DNA from: Gp1-AA122 sp035631655
GTDB lineage: Bacteria; Acidobacteriota; Terriglobia; Terriglobales; Acidobacteriaceae
Length of the DNA stretch: 44,936 bases
NCBI GenBank assembly: GCA_035631655.1
Contig: DASQIH010000255.1
Span: 1-44,936 of the forward strand
Reading direction: 5' to 3'
The position numbers were made by a program, and so were the translations under genes. This document shows positions 8,150 to 14,755 of this stretch, in pieces (the stretch's first letter is position 1; the number at the start of each line of letters is the position of its first letter). Under the pieces are notes generated by a model. The model saw only the letters and a program-made list of their open reading frames with translations. It was not told the DNA's origin and searched no databases.

Positions 8150-8551
8150 ATGTCCCATCTCGTGGCCTATGTAGACGGCGGATCGCAGGGAAATCCTGGA
8201 CCGGCGGCTATTGGCATCGTCATCGACGGTGCTGAAGGCCATCGCATTCGAATCGCGAAGTCCATCGGGCACCAGGACAACAACGTCGCCGAATACGTAG
8301 CCCTGCTCGAAGCCCTGCAGTACGCACTGTCCCTCAAAGCCAAGGCGCTGCATGTCTACTCTGATTCCGAAGTGGTAGTCCGGCAGATGAAAGGCGAGTA
8401 CAAGTGTCGCAGTTCGCGGCTTTACTCGCTAAACTGGATCTGCCGCAAGCTAGCGCGTTCGCTGGATTTCTCGATTTCTCATGTCGCCCGCGAAGAGAAC
8501 GCCGAAGCTAACGGGCTGGTGAACTCGGTCGTCCAGAAGAGGCCTTCGTAA
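8150..8551 (+). CDS. RNase HI-like protein with one altered catalytic residue
   Basis: A 133-residue type 1 RNase H fold protein, expected to cut RNA in RNA/DNA hybrids in the cytoplasm. It has YVDGGSQGNPGPA (D9), NNVAEYVALLEAL (E48) and VYSDSEVVVRQM (D72). The fourth catalytic position, normally D in a motif like EENxxAD, is asparagine here (EENAEANGLVN, N121). The frame is open up to 7997, but the upstream 51 codons do not look like protein and the fold begins at MSHLVAYVDGG, so I start at 8150. The basic hybrid-binding protrusion of E. coli RNase HI is not obvious, as in many short bacterial homologues. Confidence 0.83.
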   Translation: MSHLVAYVDGGSQGNPGPAAIGIVIDGAEGHRIRIAKSIGHQDNNVAEYVALLEALQYALSLKAKALHVYSDSEVVVRQMKGEYKCRSSRLYSLNWICRKLARSLDFSISHVAREENAEANGLVNSVVQKRPS

Positions 8552-8584
8552 TTCCTGGAAGTCATCCTGCCTAGTAAGAATAAG

Positions 8585-8625
8585 TAAAAATAAAACGACC
8601 CGCGAACTGGTGAGTCCGCGGGTCG
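8585..8625 (-). terminator. Intrinsic terminator for a minus-strand transcript
   Basis: A perfect 9-bp stem, CGACCCGCG (8596-8604) with CGCGGGTCG (8617-8625), is followed on the minus strand by TTTTATTTTTACTT. There is no T-tract on the plus-strand side, so it ends transcription coming from higher coordinates. Confidence 0.7.
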
Positions 8626-8764
8626 CCGGTAGACTGTTGGGATTGACTCGGAGGTGGTCACTCATAAGTGGCCCCTGCGGCAAACTCCGGGACCCGGCGC
8701 AGCTTACGCCGGGCGGATCGTACCCCAAATCACCGGTAGTCGTGCGAGGTTTAGAGCGACCGCT

Positions 8765-8821
8765 CTAAGTCTCAGCCACCTCACCTAAACGTTTGCCACT
8801 ACAGTCAGAACTTTTTGCCAT
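8765..8821 (-). CDS. Putative 18-residue peptide with an exceptionally strong ribosome site
   Basis: The peptide is MAKSSDCSGKRLGEVAET. The start ATG is 7 nt downstream of the AGGAGG core of AAAGGAGGTGGTCC, which can pair along all 14 bases (one G-U) with the conserved 3' end of 16S rRNA. The stop codon sits inside a perfect hairpin. The small size makes it uncertain as a functional peptide; it may only serve to load a ribosome on a regulatory RNA. Confidence 0.45.
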   Translation of the reverse strand: MAKSSDCSGKRLGEVAET

Positions 8822-8849
8822 CGGACCACCTCCTTTCCGGTGTAGGGCT

Positions 8850-8878
8850 ACTCTATTACACAAGCTATTTAGGTGCAA
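8850..8878 (-). promoter_or_regulatory. Candidate sigma-70 promoter of the small minus-strand RNA
   Basis: Read on the minus strand: TTGCAC, a 17-nt spacer, then TAGAGT. The match to consensus is moderate (TTG of the -35; T, A, A and final T of the -10), but spacing and position relative to the strong ribosome site are right. Confidence 0.4.
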
Positions 8879-8915
8879 CTGGCACGAAGGTGTGTATCGG
8901 GAGAGTCAACAGAAA

Positions 8916-8950
8916 TTGTCGATTGCCGATTTTCGATTGTCGATTTTGGA
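8916..8950. repeat. Heptanucleotide tandem repeat, five units
   Basis: Units in order: TTGTCGA, TTGCCGA, TTTTCGA, TTGTCGA, TTTTGGA. The 7-bp register is exact. One of many such tracts between genes in this window. Confidence 0.85.
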
Positions 8951-8963
8951 GTCAAGCGTTCTT

Positions 8964-9001
8964 GTCATTCCGAGGCGCTTCAGCGCCGAGGAATCTGCTT
9001 T
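8964..9001. repeat. Dispersed repeat arm (GTCATTCCGAG ... GAGGAATCTGC class)
   Basis: It shares GTCATTCCG and GAGGAATCTGC with the elements at 12725-12807 and 31413-31511, and contains the palindrome GGCGCT-TC-AGCGCC. Only one arm seems to be present. Confidence 0.7.
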
Positions 9002-9103
9002 CGTGCGTCGCCCCCAAAGGTCATGGTCCGTAGGAATCTAGTCCCTTGTACTTCCGGTTTCTAAACTGGAAGTCTCCCCCCAGAGGAACGAAGTTCCGCC
9101 CAA

Positions 9104-9853
9104 TCAGCCTTTCCAGCGATACGCGTTCGGCTGAGGCAAGCCGATGTGGGCCAGCACGCGAAAAGCGAATTCGCGCGCCATCACCTCGGGACTGGCTGGA
9201 CGATTGTAGAAGGCGGGAATCAAGGGGAAGACCGTGGCGCCCGCGTCGGCTGCCCGGTACATGTTGCGGATATGGATTTTGTTGAGAGGGGTTTCGCGAA
9301 CGCACAGCACCAGCGGCCGCTTCTCCTTGAGACAGACGTCGGCAGCGCGTTCGATCAAATGCGACGCAATCCCGTTGGCGATGCGGGCGAGCGTTCCGAC
9401 ACTGCAAGGGATGACGACCATCGCGTCGGCAGGATAAGAGCCGCTGGCCACGTTGGCGCCAATGTCAGCATTGGCTTGCTCTTGGATTTTGCGGGAGGAA
9501 TGGCCGAGCAGCTGGCTTACGAGGTTGCTGCGCCCGCGGATGCCGAGCTCCTCCGCCAGCACGCGCAGTCCGCTGTCGGAAGCGATGAGGTTGACGAATT
9601 TGACTCGCGAGTCGCGGTCGGCAGCCAGAAGTAGTTGCTGCAGGAAAATCGAGCCGCTGGCCCCGGTAGTCGCGACGGTCAGGTTCCTGGGAACCGATCG
9701 GAACGGAATCGAATTTGGATGTTCCTGCTCGCGCAAACGTTGGCTCCGAGCTGCGAATTCGAGCCTTGAGGATAGGGAGCCCGGCTCCGGCAAGTCAAGG
9801 AGAGCGGTCGGGGTAATCGGGTAGTTGCGGGCGAGTACGTCGCCCGTCGGCAT
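9104..9853 (-). CDS. ubiX: Flavin prenyltransferase, UbiX family
   Basis: Makes prenylated FMN, the cofactor of UbiD-type decarboxylases, from dimethylallyl phosphate and FMN. The catalytic domain starts near residue 58 with LTVATTGASGSIFLQQLL, the family's FMN-binding N-terminal motif. It continues with VVIPCSVGTLARIANGIASHLIERAADVCLKE, RPLVLCVRETPLNKIHIRNM, and the C-terminal GATVFPLIPAFYNRP. The open frame carries about 55 extra residues before the domain, and no purine-rich ribosome site precedes the ATG at 9853, so the true start may be internal. The gene is divergent from the ChaN-like gene (20-bp gap). No ubiD is in the window. Confidence 0.9.
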   Translation of the reverse strand: MPTGDVLARNYPITPTALLDLPEPGSLSSRLEFAARSQRLREQEHPNSIPFRSVPRNLTVATTGASGSIFLQQLLLAADRDSRVKFVNLIASDSGLRVLAEELGIRGRSNLVSQLLGHSSRKIQEQANADIGANVASGSYPADAMVVIPCSVGTLARIANGIASHLIERAADVCLKEKRPLVLCVRETPLNKIHIRNMYRAADAGATVFPLIPAFYNRPASPEVMAREFAFRVLAHIGLPQPNAYRWKG

Positions 9854-9873
9854 CGAAAGGAGTAGGACGAACC

Positions 9874-11565
9874 ATGGCCAGCACCGCCAGCTTGCGATCG
9901 CGTCGCAGTGCTGCGCAACTACACGCTTTGGCTGGCGTGGAACGCGAGATTCGGGCCAGCGATCACAATGGCCGCCGCAAGTACCTGCGCGACTTCAGCC
10001 AGGCTTTCCGCGCCTATGATTCCGTGCTCGCCCCAGATCAGCTGCCTGAACTGTTGCAACAGGCCGACATCGTCCTCATTGGCGATTACCACGCGTTACC
10101 CGGTTCGCAGCGCTTTGCCGCGTCCTTAATTGAGGAGGTGGCGCGCGGCACAGAGCGGCCCGTGGTGCTGGGTCTGGAGACGGTCTTTTCCCGCGATCAG
10201 CACATCCTGGACGAGTGGCTGCGCAACGAAATTGAACTTGACGAACTGCGCGAGCGAATTCGTTTTGACCTGGACTGGGGCTATGAGTGGGAACCCTTCT
10301 CTAACCTTCTGGGCATGGCTCGGCAACATGCGCAGGCGATCTACGGGCTGGATTGCATGCCCCGCCAGGATCTGCGCAAAATCGGCGCCCGCGACCGCCA
10401 TGCCGCCGCAAAACTGGCGGAAATCCGGCAACGCCATCCGGATGCCCTGATCCTGGTGCTCTTTGGCGAATCTCACCTGGCTCCTAATCATCTGCCCCAG
10501 CTTCTCCGTGACCGGCTCGCAGGAGAGCGCCTTCTTACTGTTCTGCAGAATGTGGATACGCTGTACTGGAAAGCTGCCGGGGAAAGCTGTGATCGCGTGG
10601 AAGCGGTGCGGGTTGCCCAGGATGTGATCTGCATATTCAATGCCACTCCTTTGGAAAAGTACGAAAACTACCGCCTCTGTCTGGATCGCTGGAGCCAGGA
10701 AGGCGCAGGTACACCAGACCTCAGCCCAACTATTTACAACCTGATCGACGGCCTGCTTCGGTTCCTCGGGATAAACCTCTATTCGTCTCACAACACAACC
10801 CAACCCAGGTTCCTGGTCGACTCGCTCCCGGAAGTCTGCTGCAGCAACTCCGATGTACCGCTGCACAAGCTGCTTTCGCGCAAAGGGATGACCGAGCACG
10901 AAAAGAAAGCCATGCTGCGTAGAGTGGAAGAAGGTGGGAGCATCTACTTGCCCCACCTGAACACGTTCTACATTCGCGAATTCCAGATGATGCACGCCGC
11001 CGAAGAGGCGGCCCGCTTCCTGCATCATGCCTGCCGGGGATTACCTCTTCGGGCCAACGGTAATGGTCTTTCGGCGGAGGGCGGCGAAGACAGGTTCTAC
11101 ACTCGTGCCCTGGAAAATGCCCTCGGATATTTCGGTTCGCGGGTGTTGTACCCCGGACGGCCAGCGGTACGTGAATCGGAACTCTACGAATTGTATGATC
11201 ACACCCGCGAGGACGTAGAGCAGCAGACCACGTTCGAGTTCCAGGAATTTATCCGGATGGTGGACTTCCTCGCCCTGCATCGCGGCTTCGAACGCAATGC
11301 GCGGCGCTATATGCAGCGTCCCAAGCCAATCGCAGAAGGCCTGCAGTACGAGGGCGCCAAGTTGGATTATGTCACGCGACAACTTGGGTACATGCTGGGC
11401 AGCGACCTGTATGACGCGTATCTCGAAGGCCGGGTGACCCGGCGTTTCTTAAAGGGATTGTTCCTGCTCCACCTCGAGCAAGCGGGCGCGGCTGCAGCGG
11501 CCTATTTCGCCACGGTGCGCAAAGTGCGCGCCGCAAAGAACCGGGTTCACGCAGTAGCCAAGTAA
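9874..11565 (+). CDS. ChaN-like (haem-binding uptake, Tiki superfamily) domain protein with long C-terminal extension
   Basis: The N-terminal half (about residues 50-290) resembles the ChaN/Cofac_haem_bdg domain: VLIGDYHALPGSQRFAASL, VVLGLETVFSRDQHILDEWL and VLFGESHLAPNHLPQLLRDR, which carry the histidine and acidic pattern of that fold. The usual lipoprotein signal is absent; the N-terminus is basic and not hydrophobic, so it is probably cytoplasmic. The second half (residues 290-563) is helical, rich in Arg and Glu, and I cannot assign it. Total length is about twice that of ChaN. AAAGGAG lies about 11 nt before the ATG. Confidence 0.68.
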   Translation: MASTASLRSRRSAAQLHALAGVEREIRASDHNGRRKYLRDFSQAFRAYDSVLAPDQLPELLQQADIVLIGDYHALPGSQRFAASLIEEVARGTERPVVLGLETVFSRDQHILDEWLRNEIELDELRERIRFDLDWGYEWEPFSNLLGMARQHAQAIYGLDCMPRQDLRKIGARDRHAAAKLAEIRQRHPDALILVLFGESHLAPNHLPQLLRDRLAGERLLTVLQNVDTLYWKAAGESCDRVEAVRVAQDVICIFNATPLEKYENYRLCLDRWSQEGAGTPDLSPTIYNLIDGLLRFLGINLYSSHNTTQPRFLVDSLPEVCCSNSDVPLHKLLSRKGMTEHEKKAMLRRVEEGGSIYLPHLNTFYIREFQMMHAAEEAARFLHHACRGLPLRANGNGLSAEGGEDRFYTRALENALGYFGSRVLYPGRPAVRESELYELYDHTREDVEQQTTFEFQEFIRMVDFLALHRGFERNARRYMQRPKPIAEGLQYEGAKLDYVTRQLGYMLGSDLYDAYLEGRVTRRFLKGLFLLHLEQAGAAAAAYFATVRKVRAAKNRVHAVAK

Positions 11566-11577
11566 CACCTCAATGCC

Positions 11578-11690
11578 GTCATCCTGAGCGGCTTGCAAGT
11601 CGCGAAGGATCTCGCGTGCACAACCAACCAGCTATGAGCATCAGCACCGCGCGCCAGATTCTTCGGGACCTGCCCTTCCCTCAGAATGAC
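11578..11690. repeat. Dispersed inverted repeat (GTCATCCTGAGCG ... CTCAGAATGAC class)
   Basis: It begins GTCATCCTGAGCG with GCGAAGGATCT and ends AGATTCTTCGG ... CTCAGAATGAC. The arms are inverted copies, and the element is related to those at 21843-21925 and 23358-23430. Confidence 0.75.
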
Positions 11691-11704
11691 GACATCATCT
11701 TTAT

Positions 11705-12136
11705 TCATTTATTTGTCGCGGCGTCCAATCCTTTACGCACCACTTCGGCCGTCTCCGGCGCAAGATTCAGGCCATCAATTTCGTCGCGTTTGAACCAACA
11801 CACCGCATCGGCGTCGCTTCCCGCCTTCAGTTCACCGGCGACCCGACGGCACAGGAAATCAATCAAGACATAGTGATACCGGATGCGGTCTCCATCACGG
11901 ATCAGACGATCGTAAACACCCAGCACCTGACCCGGCTCCACCGTGAGCCCGGTTTCTTCCTGAGCCTCGCGCACAGCGGCTTCGCGAAGCATCTCGCCAA
12001 CTTCCAGCACGCCCCCTGGAATCGACCATTCTCCGGCCAGCGGAGGATGGCCGCGCTTCACCAAGGCAACGCGATCCTGCTCGACGATGATCGCTCCAAC
12101 CCCTACCAACGGAGTTTCCGGGTACTCACGTTTCAT
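11705..12136 (-). CDS. Nudix hydrolase
   Basis: A soluble 143-residue pyrophosphohydrolase. The Nudix box reads GGVLEVGEMLREAAVREAQEETGL in consecutive order and fits GX5EX7REUXEEXGU with the metal-binding glutamates intact. The start at 12136 gives MKREYPETPLVGVGAII, the usual beginning of ADP-ribose-pyrophosphatase-like members. A longer frame up to 12175 adds 13 residues encoded by a heptamer-like repeat (12151-12172), so I exclude it. The substrate cannot be read from sequence; ADP-ribose or a related nucleoside diphosphate derivative is most likely. Confidence 0.88.
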   Translation of the reverse strand: MKREYPETPLVGVGAIIVEQDRVALVKRGHPPLAGEWSIPGGVLEVGEMLREAAVREAQEETGLTVEPGQVLGVYDRLIRDGDRIRYHYVLIDFLCRRVAGELKAGSDADAVCWFKRDEIDGLNLAPETAEVVRKGLDAATNK

Positions 12137-12174
12137 AGGCTGATGGCTTATTGATTTCTGATTCCTGATCCCCA

Positions 12175-12693
12175 TTACTGGGTGCTGAATAGTTCCCGCG
12201 GGCTCAGGTCCACGATCTTCCAGCCCTTATCGTTCTTTGCGACGACGAGGCGCAGAGCAACATCCTTGCGGACACTCGGGGCGCCGCCTCCAGCGGGCGT
12301 AGCCTCGATGGCGAAATCCGCCAGCAACACGCCTTTGTCCCCTTCCGTCGAGGTCTGCGTGAGGTGATAGCGCACCTGGAAGGCTTCATACTTCTGGAAA
12401 AAATCTGCAACCTGTTCCCGGAATTCCTCATAATTCGGCACCTTCGCCGCATCGAACATTTTGAGAAGACGGTCCTGGCGGTTATTTTCGATGGCTTGGC
12501 GCAAATTGCTCAGTAGACCGACACCGTCCTCATCGGTAAAAAATGGGCCAGCCGACGGCTCGTCGTTGTTCTGCTGAGTTTGCCTGGCGAGGGAGTGCAG
12601 ACCAGCGGAAGCGATCACAAGCAAGACCGCAGTGTATGGCAGGATACGAGACCTCGATAAATGACGATGCCTCAACAAGAATGTCGCGTGCAT
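12175..12693 (-). CDS. Exported protein of unknown function, possible NTF2-like fold
   Basis: About 172 residues with an N-terminal signal or anchor (RSRILPYTAVLLVIASAGLHSLA). The mature part, LRQAIENNRQDRLLKMFD followed by beta-rich segments and ending KNDKGWKIVDLSPRELF, resembles SnoaL/NTF2-like domains in length and in its terminal strand. The frame continues upstream to 12786, but that part is encoded by the dispersed repeat at 12725-12807. The ATG at 12693 is therefore preferred. It lies directly after the Nudix gene's leader region on the same strand. Confidence 0.65.
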   Translation of the reverse strand: MHATFLLRHRHLSRSRILPYTAVLLVIASAGLHSLARQTQQNNDEPSAGPFFTDEDGVGLLSNLRQAIENNRQDRLLKMFDAAKVPNYEEFREQVADFFQKYEAFQVRYHLTQTSTEGDKGVLLADFAIEATPAGGGAPSVRKDVALRLVVAKNDKGWKIVDLSPRELFSTQ

Positions 12694-12724
12694 GTCTTGG
12701 ATTCTAAAGAAAATCGTCACATTA

Positions 12725-12807
12725 TGACAGCCGACTGAAGCGAGGAATCTGGCGGTACGCGCGGAAAAGCAGATTCCTCGCGCCAAAGCCAGGCGCTCGG
12801 AATGACA
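12725..12807. repeat. Dispersed inverted repeat (GAGGAATCTG ... CAGATTCCTC ... CGGAATGAC class)
   Basis: Inverted arms GCGAGGAATCTG and CAGATTCCTCGCG, closing with CGGAATGAC. Same class as 8964-9001 and 31413-31511. It ends about 35 bp before the ligase start. Confidence 0.75.
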
Positions 12808-12840
12808 AACGTCAGCGAGTGTCTACAATAGAATCCAGTC

Positions 12841-14676
12841 ATGGCCCTGGAAGAATACAAGCGCAAGCGGCGCTTTGAAGAGACGCCCGAACCTCCGCCA
12901 AAAGTCGAGAAGAAGGCGGGCCATCGCTTTGTGGTTCAGAAGCACCGTGCTACGCGCCTGCATTACGACTTCCGCTTGGAGATGGATGGCGTCCTGAAGT
13001 CCTGGGCGATTCCGAAGGGCCCCTCGCTTGATCCGTCTGACAAGCGACTAGCCATGCAGGTGGAAGATCATCCCGTTTCTTACTTCGATTTCGAGGGAAC
13101 CATTCCAGAAGGCAACTACGGCGCCGGCACGGTCATGGTCTGGGACGTGGGCACCTGGCAACCGCTCTCACCCAAGCCCGTGAATGGCAAGTACGTGCCC
13201 GCGACTGACGCGGAAGCGCGAGAGATGCTGGCCAAAGGCGATTTGAAGTTCCGGCTTGACGGCAGGCGCCTCATAGGAGATTTCGCGCTGGTGCACATCC
13301 GTTCGCGGCGCTCAGGCAGCAAGGGGACAGAGTGGTTGCTTATCAAGAAGCACGATGAGAACGAAGTCCCGGGTTATGACATCAACCAAGATGACACCTC
13401 GGTGCTGAGCAAACGAACCATGGCGCAGATTGGCGGAGACGAGGACTCTGCCGAGTGGAAGAGTAGTCGGCCGGCATCGCGCGGGAGGTTGAAAGCTCCG
13501 TGGCTGGCCGAAGCTTTGGCTAAAGCGGAAAAGAAAAAACTCACCGCCGAGAGCGCCGAGAACGCAGAGAAAAAAACCGCCAAGTCCGCGGCCGCGCGAC
13601 CTAAAAAAAAACTAAAACTTCCGACCCCGGAAGATGAAGAGTCTTCCTCGGCGAACTCGGCGGTGAGTTCTTTAAAAGGCGCCGTCGCCAAACCTATGCC
13701 CTCGGTAGTGCACCCGATGCTGGCGGTCCCGATCGAGAAGCCGTTCGACTCCGACGAATGGCTATTTGAAATCAAGTGGGACGGCTACCGGGCGGTCTCT
13801 TTCATCGAACACGGCAAACTCCACCTCGTCTCGCGTAATCAGAATGACCTGACGGGACAATATCCTGAACTCGCCGACATCCCCAAATTCGTGCGCGCAG
13901 AAAACGCTATCCTCGATGGCGAAGTTGTAGCGGTAGACGAACAAGGCCGGCCGTCGTTCAGCCTCATGCAGCAGCGCACAGGCATACGCCACGGACGCTT
14001 CCGGGCGCCGGGGCGCTCCGATGTCCCGGTTCTCTACTACGCCTTCGATCTCATTTATCTCGACGGCTACGACCTGCACAAAGTGGACCTCGAGGAACGC
14101 AAGCGGCTGTTGGCAAATGTGATCATCCCGGGCGATAACCTACGCTATTCCGACCATGAACTCGGAAAAGGAACTGCGCTCTTCCAGGTTGCCGCACAGC
14201 AGGGGCTGGAGGGCATCGTAGCCAAACGCCGCAAGAGCTGCTACGAAGAGAAACGCACGCGAGAATGGCTGAAGATCAAGATCACGAAGCAAATTGAATG
14301 CGTGATTGGAGGCTACACCGAACCCGAAGGCAGCCGCGAGTATTTCGGTTCCATCGTGCTCGGGCTCTACGGCAAGCAGGGCCGACTGATTCACGTTGGC
14401 CAGGCGGGCAGCGGCTTCGACCGGAAAACGCTGCAAGCTGTCTGGAAGCTGCTCCAGAACCTGGAGACGAAAACCAACCCGTTCTACGGACCTGTCGAAG
14501 CGCTAAAGACAGTTCACTGGGTCAAACCCGAGTTGGTTGCCGAAATCAAGTTCACCGAGTGGACCCACGAAACCAAAGAGGGCGGCCTAAAGCTGCGTGC
14601 GCCCGTGTTTCTGGGATTGCGGGAGGACAAGAGCCCGAAAGAATGTACGTTTGAGGAAGAAGTGGTCAGTGGCTAG
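12841..14676 (+). CDS. ligD: ATP-dependent DNA ligase, LigD type (phosphoesterase + ligase domains)
   Basis: Seals DNA breaks in bacterial non-homologous end joining. Domain order in 611 residues: 3'-phosphoesterase at about 28-190 (QKHRATRLHYDFRLE with H35/H41/D43; EDHPVSYFDFEGTIPEGNYG), a charged linker at about 200-285, then the nucleotidyltransferase with the adenylated lysine K312 in KWDGY, the metal-binding GEVVA motif, YYAFDLIYLDG and EGIVAKRR, and an OB-fold to the end. The primase-polymerase domain of the three-domain LigD is missing, and no ku gene is in the window. The linker contains an inserted repeat (13534-13673). The last codons and the stop are provided by a 20-bp tandem duplication. 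Confidence 0.94.
   Translation: MALEEYKRKRRFEETPEPPPKVEKKAGHRFVVQKHRATRLHYDFRLEMDGVLKSWAIPKGPSLDPSDKRLAMQVEDHPVSYFDFEGTIPEGNYGAGTVMVWDVGTWQPLSPKPVNGKYVPATDAEAREMLAKGDLKFRLDGRRLIGDFALVHIRSRRSGSKGTEWLLIKKHDENEVPGYDINQDDTSVLSKRTMAQIGGDEDSAEWKSSRPASRGRLKAPWLAEALAKAEKKKLTAESAENAEKKTAKSAAARPKKKLKLPTPEDEESSSANSAVSSLKGAVAKPMPSVVHPMLAVPIEKPFDSDEWLFEIKWDGYRAVSFIEHGKLHLVSRNQNDLTGQYPELADIPKFVRAENAILDGEVVAVDEQGRPSFSLMQQRTGIRHGRFRAPGRSDVPVLYYAFDLIYLDGYDLHKVDLEERKRLLANVIIPGDNLRYSDHELGKGTALFQVAAQQGLEGIVAKRRKSCYEEKRTREWLKIKITKQIECVIGGYTEPEGSREYFGSIVLGLYGKQGRLIHVGQAGSGFDRKTLQAVWKLLQNLETKTNPFYGPVEALKTVHWVKPELVAEIKFTEWTHETKEGGLKLRAPVFLGLREDKSPKECTFEEEVVSG
13534..13673. repeat. In-frame inverted-repeat element inside the ligD linker
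   Basis: The two 18-bp ends, 13534-13551 and 13656-13673, are inverted copies with one mismatch (core CTCACCGCCGAG / CTCGGCGGTGAG). Each end runs inward into 9-bp units of the form nnCGCCGAG. The element encodes residues about 232-278, giving segments such as LTAESAENAEK and SSSANSAVSS. This type of repeat normally lies between genes. Confidence 0.75.
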
Positions 14677-14707
14677 AAGAAGTGGTCAGTGGCTAGTGGT
14701 CAGTGGC
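14657..14707. repeat. Tandem repeats overlapping the ligD stop codon
   Basis: The segment AGAAGTGGTCAGTGGCT occurs twice at a 20-bp interval, followed by heptamers AGTGGTC and AGTGGCC. The first copy encodes the last ligase residues and its TAG stop. A reverse-oriented run (GGCCACTGGCCACC) follows near 14735. Confidence 0.75.
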
Positions 14708-14755
14708 CGGTAAAGACGACTCTCTCTTGCTGGCTGGCCACTGGCCACCGCCCAC

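Larger units (their letters stand above)
8585..8843 (-). ncRNA. Candidate ~260-nt structured transcript carrying an 18-codon ORF
   Basis: It is bounded by a promoter-like pair upstream (8850-8878) and the terminator at 8585-8625. It contains a very strong ribosome site (8823-8836), an 18-codon ORF, and two perfect hairpins: TTAGAGCG/CGCTCTAA, which overlaps the ORF stop, and CCCGGCG/CGCCGGG. A downstream segment GACCACCTCC (8659-8650) is fully complementary to the GGAGGTGGTC of the ribosome site. It may be a regulated small mRNA, a riboregulator, or a dual-function RNA. I do not recognise an Rfam family. Confidence 0.5.

Noticed and set aside
7683..8174. A 163-codon plus-strand frame
   Set aside because: Composition is not protein-like, there is no domain pattern, and it overlaps both the structured segment at 7640-7852 and the RNase H start.
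8450..8728. A 92-codon minus-strand frame
   Set aside because: It overlaps the end of the RNase H gene and runs through the terminator hairpin; the product shows no fold-like pattern.
8585..8878. The small RNA as tmRNA, SRP RNA or RNase P RNA
   Set aside because: The conserved motifs of these RNAs (tRNA-like ends, GGAAGCAGC tetraloop region, GAGGAAAGTC) are missing, although TAGTGGCAAACG briefly resembled the tmRNA resume region.
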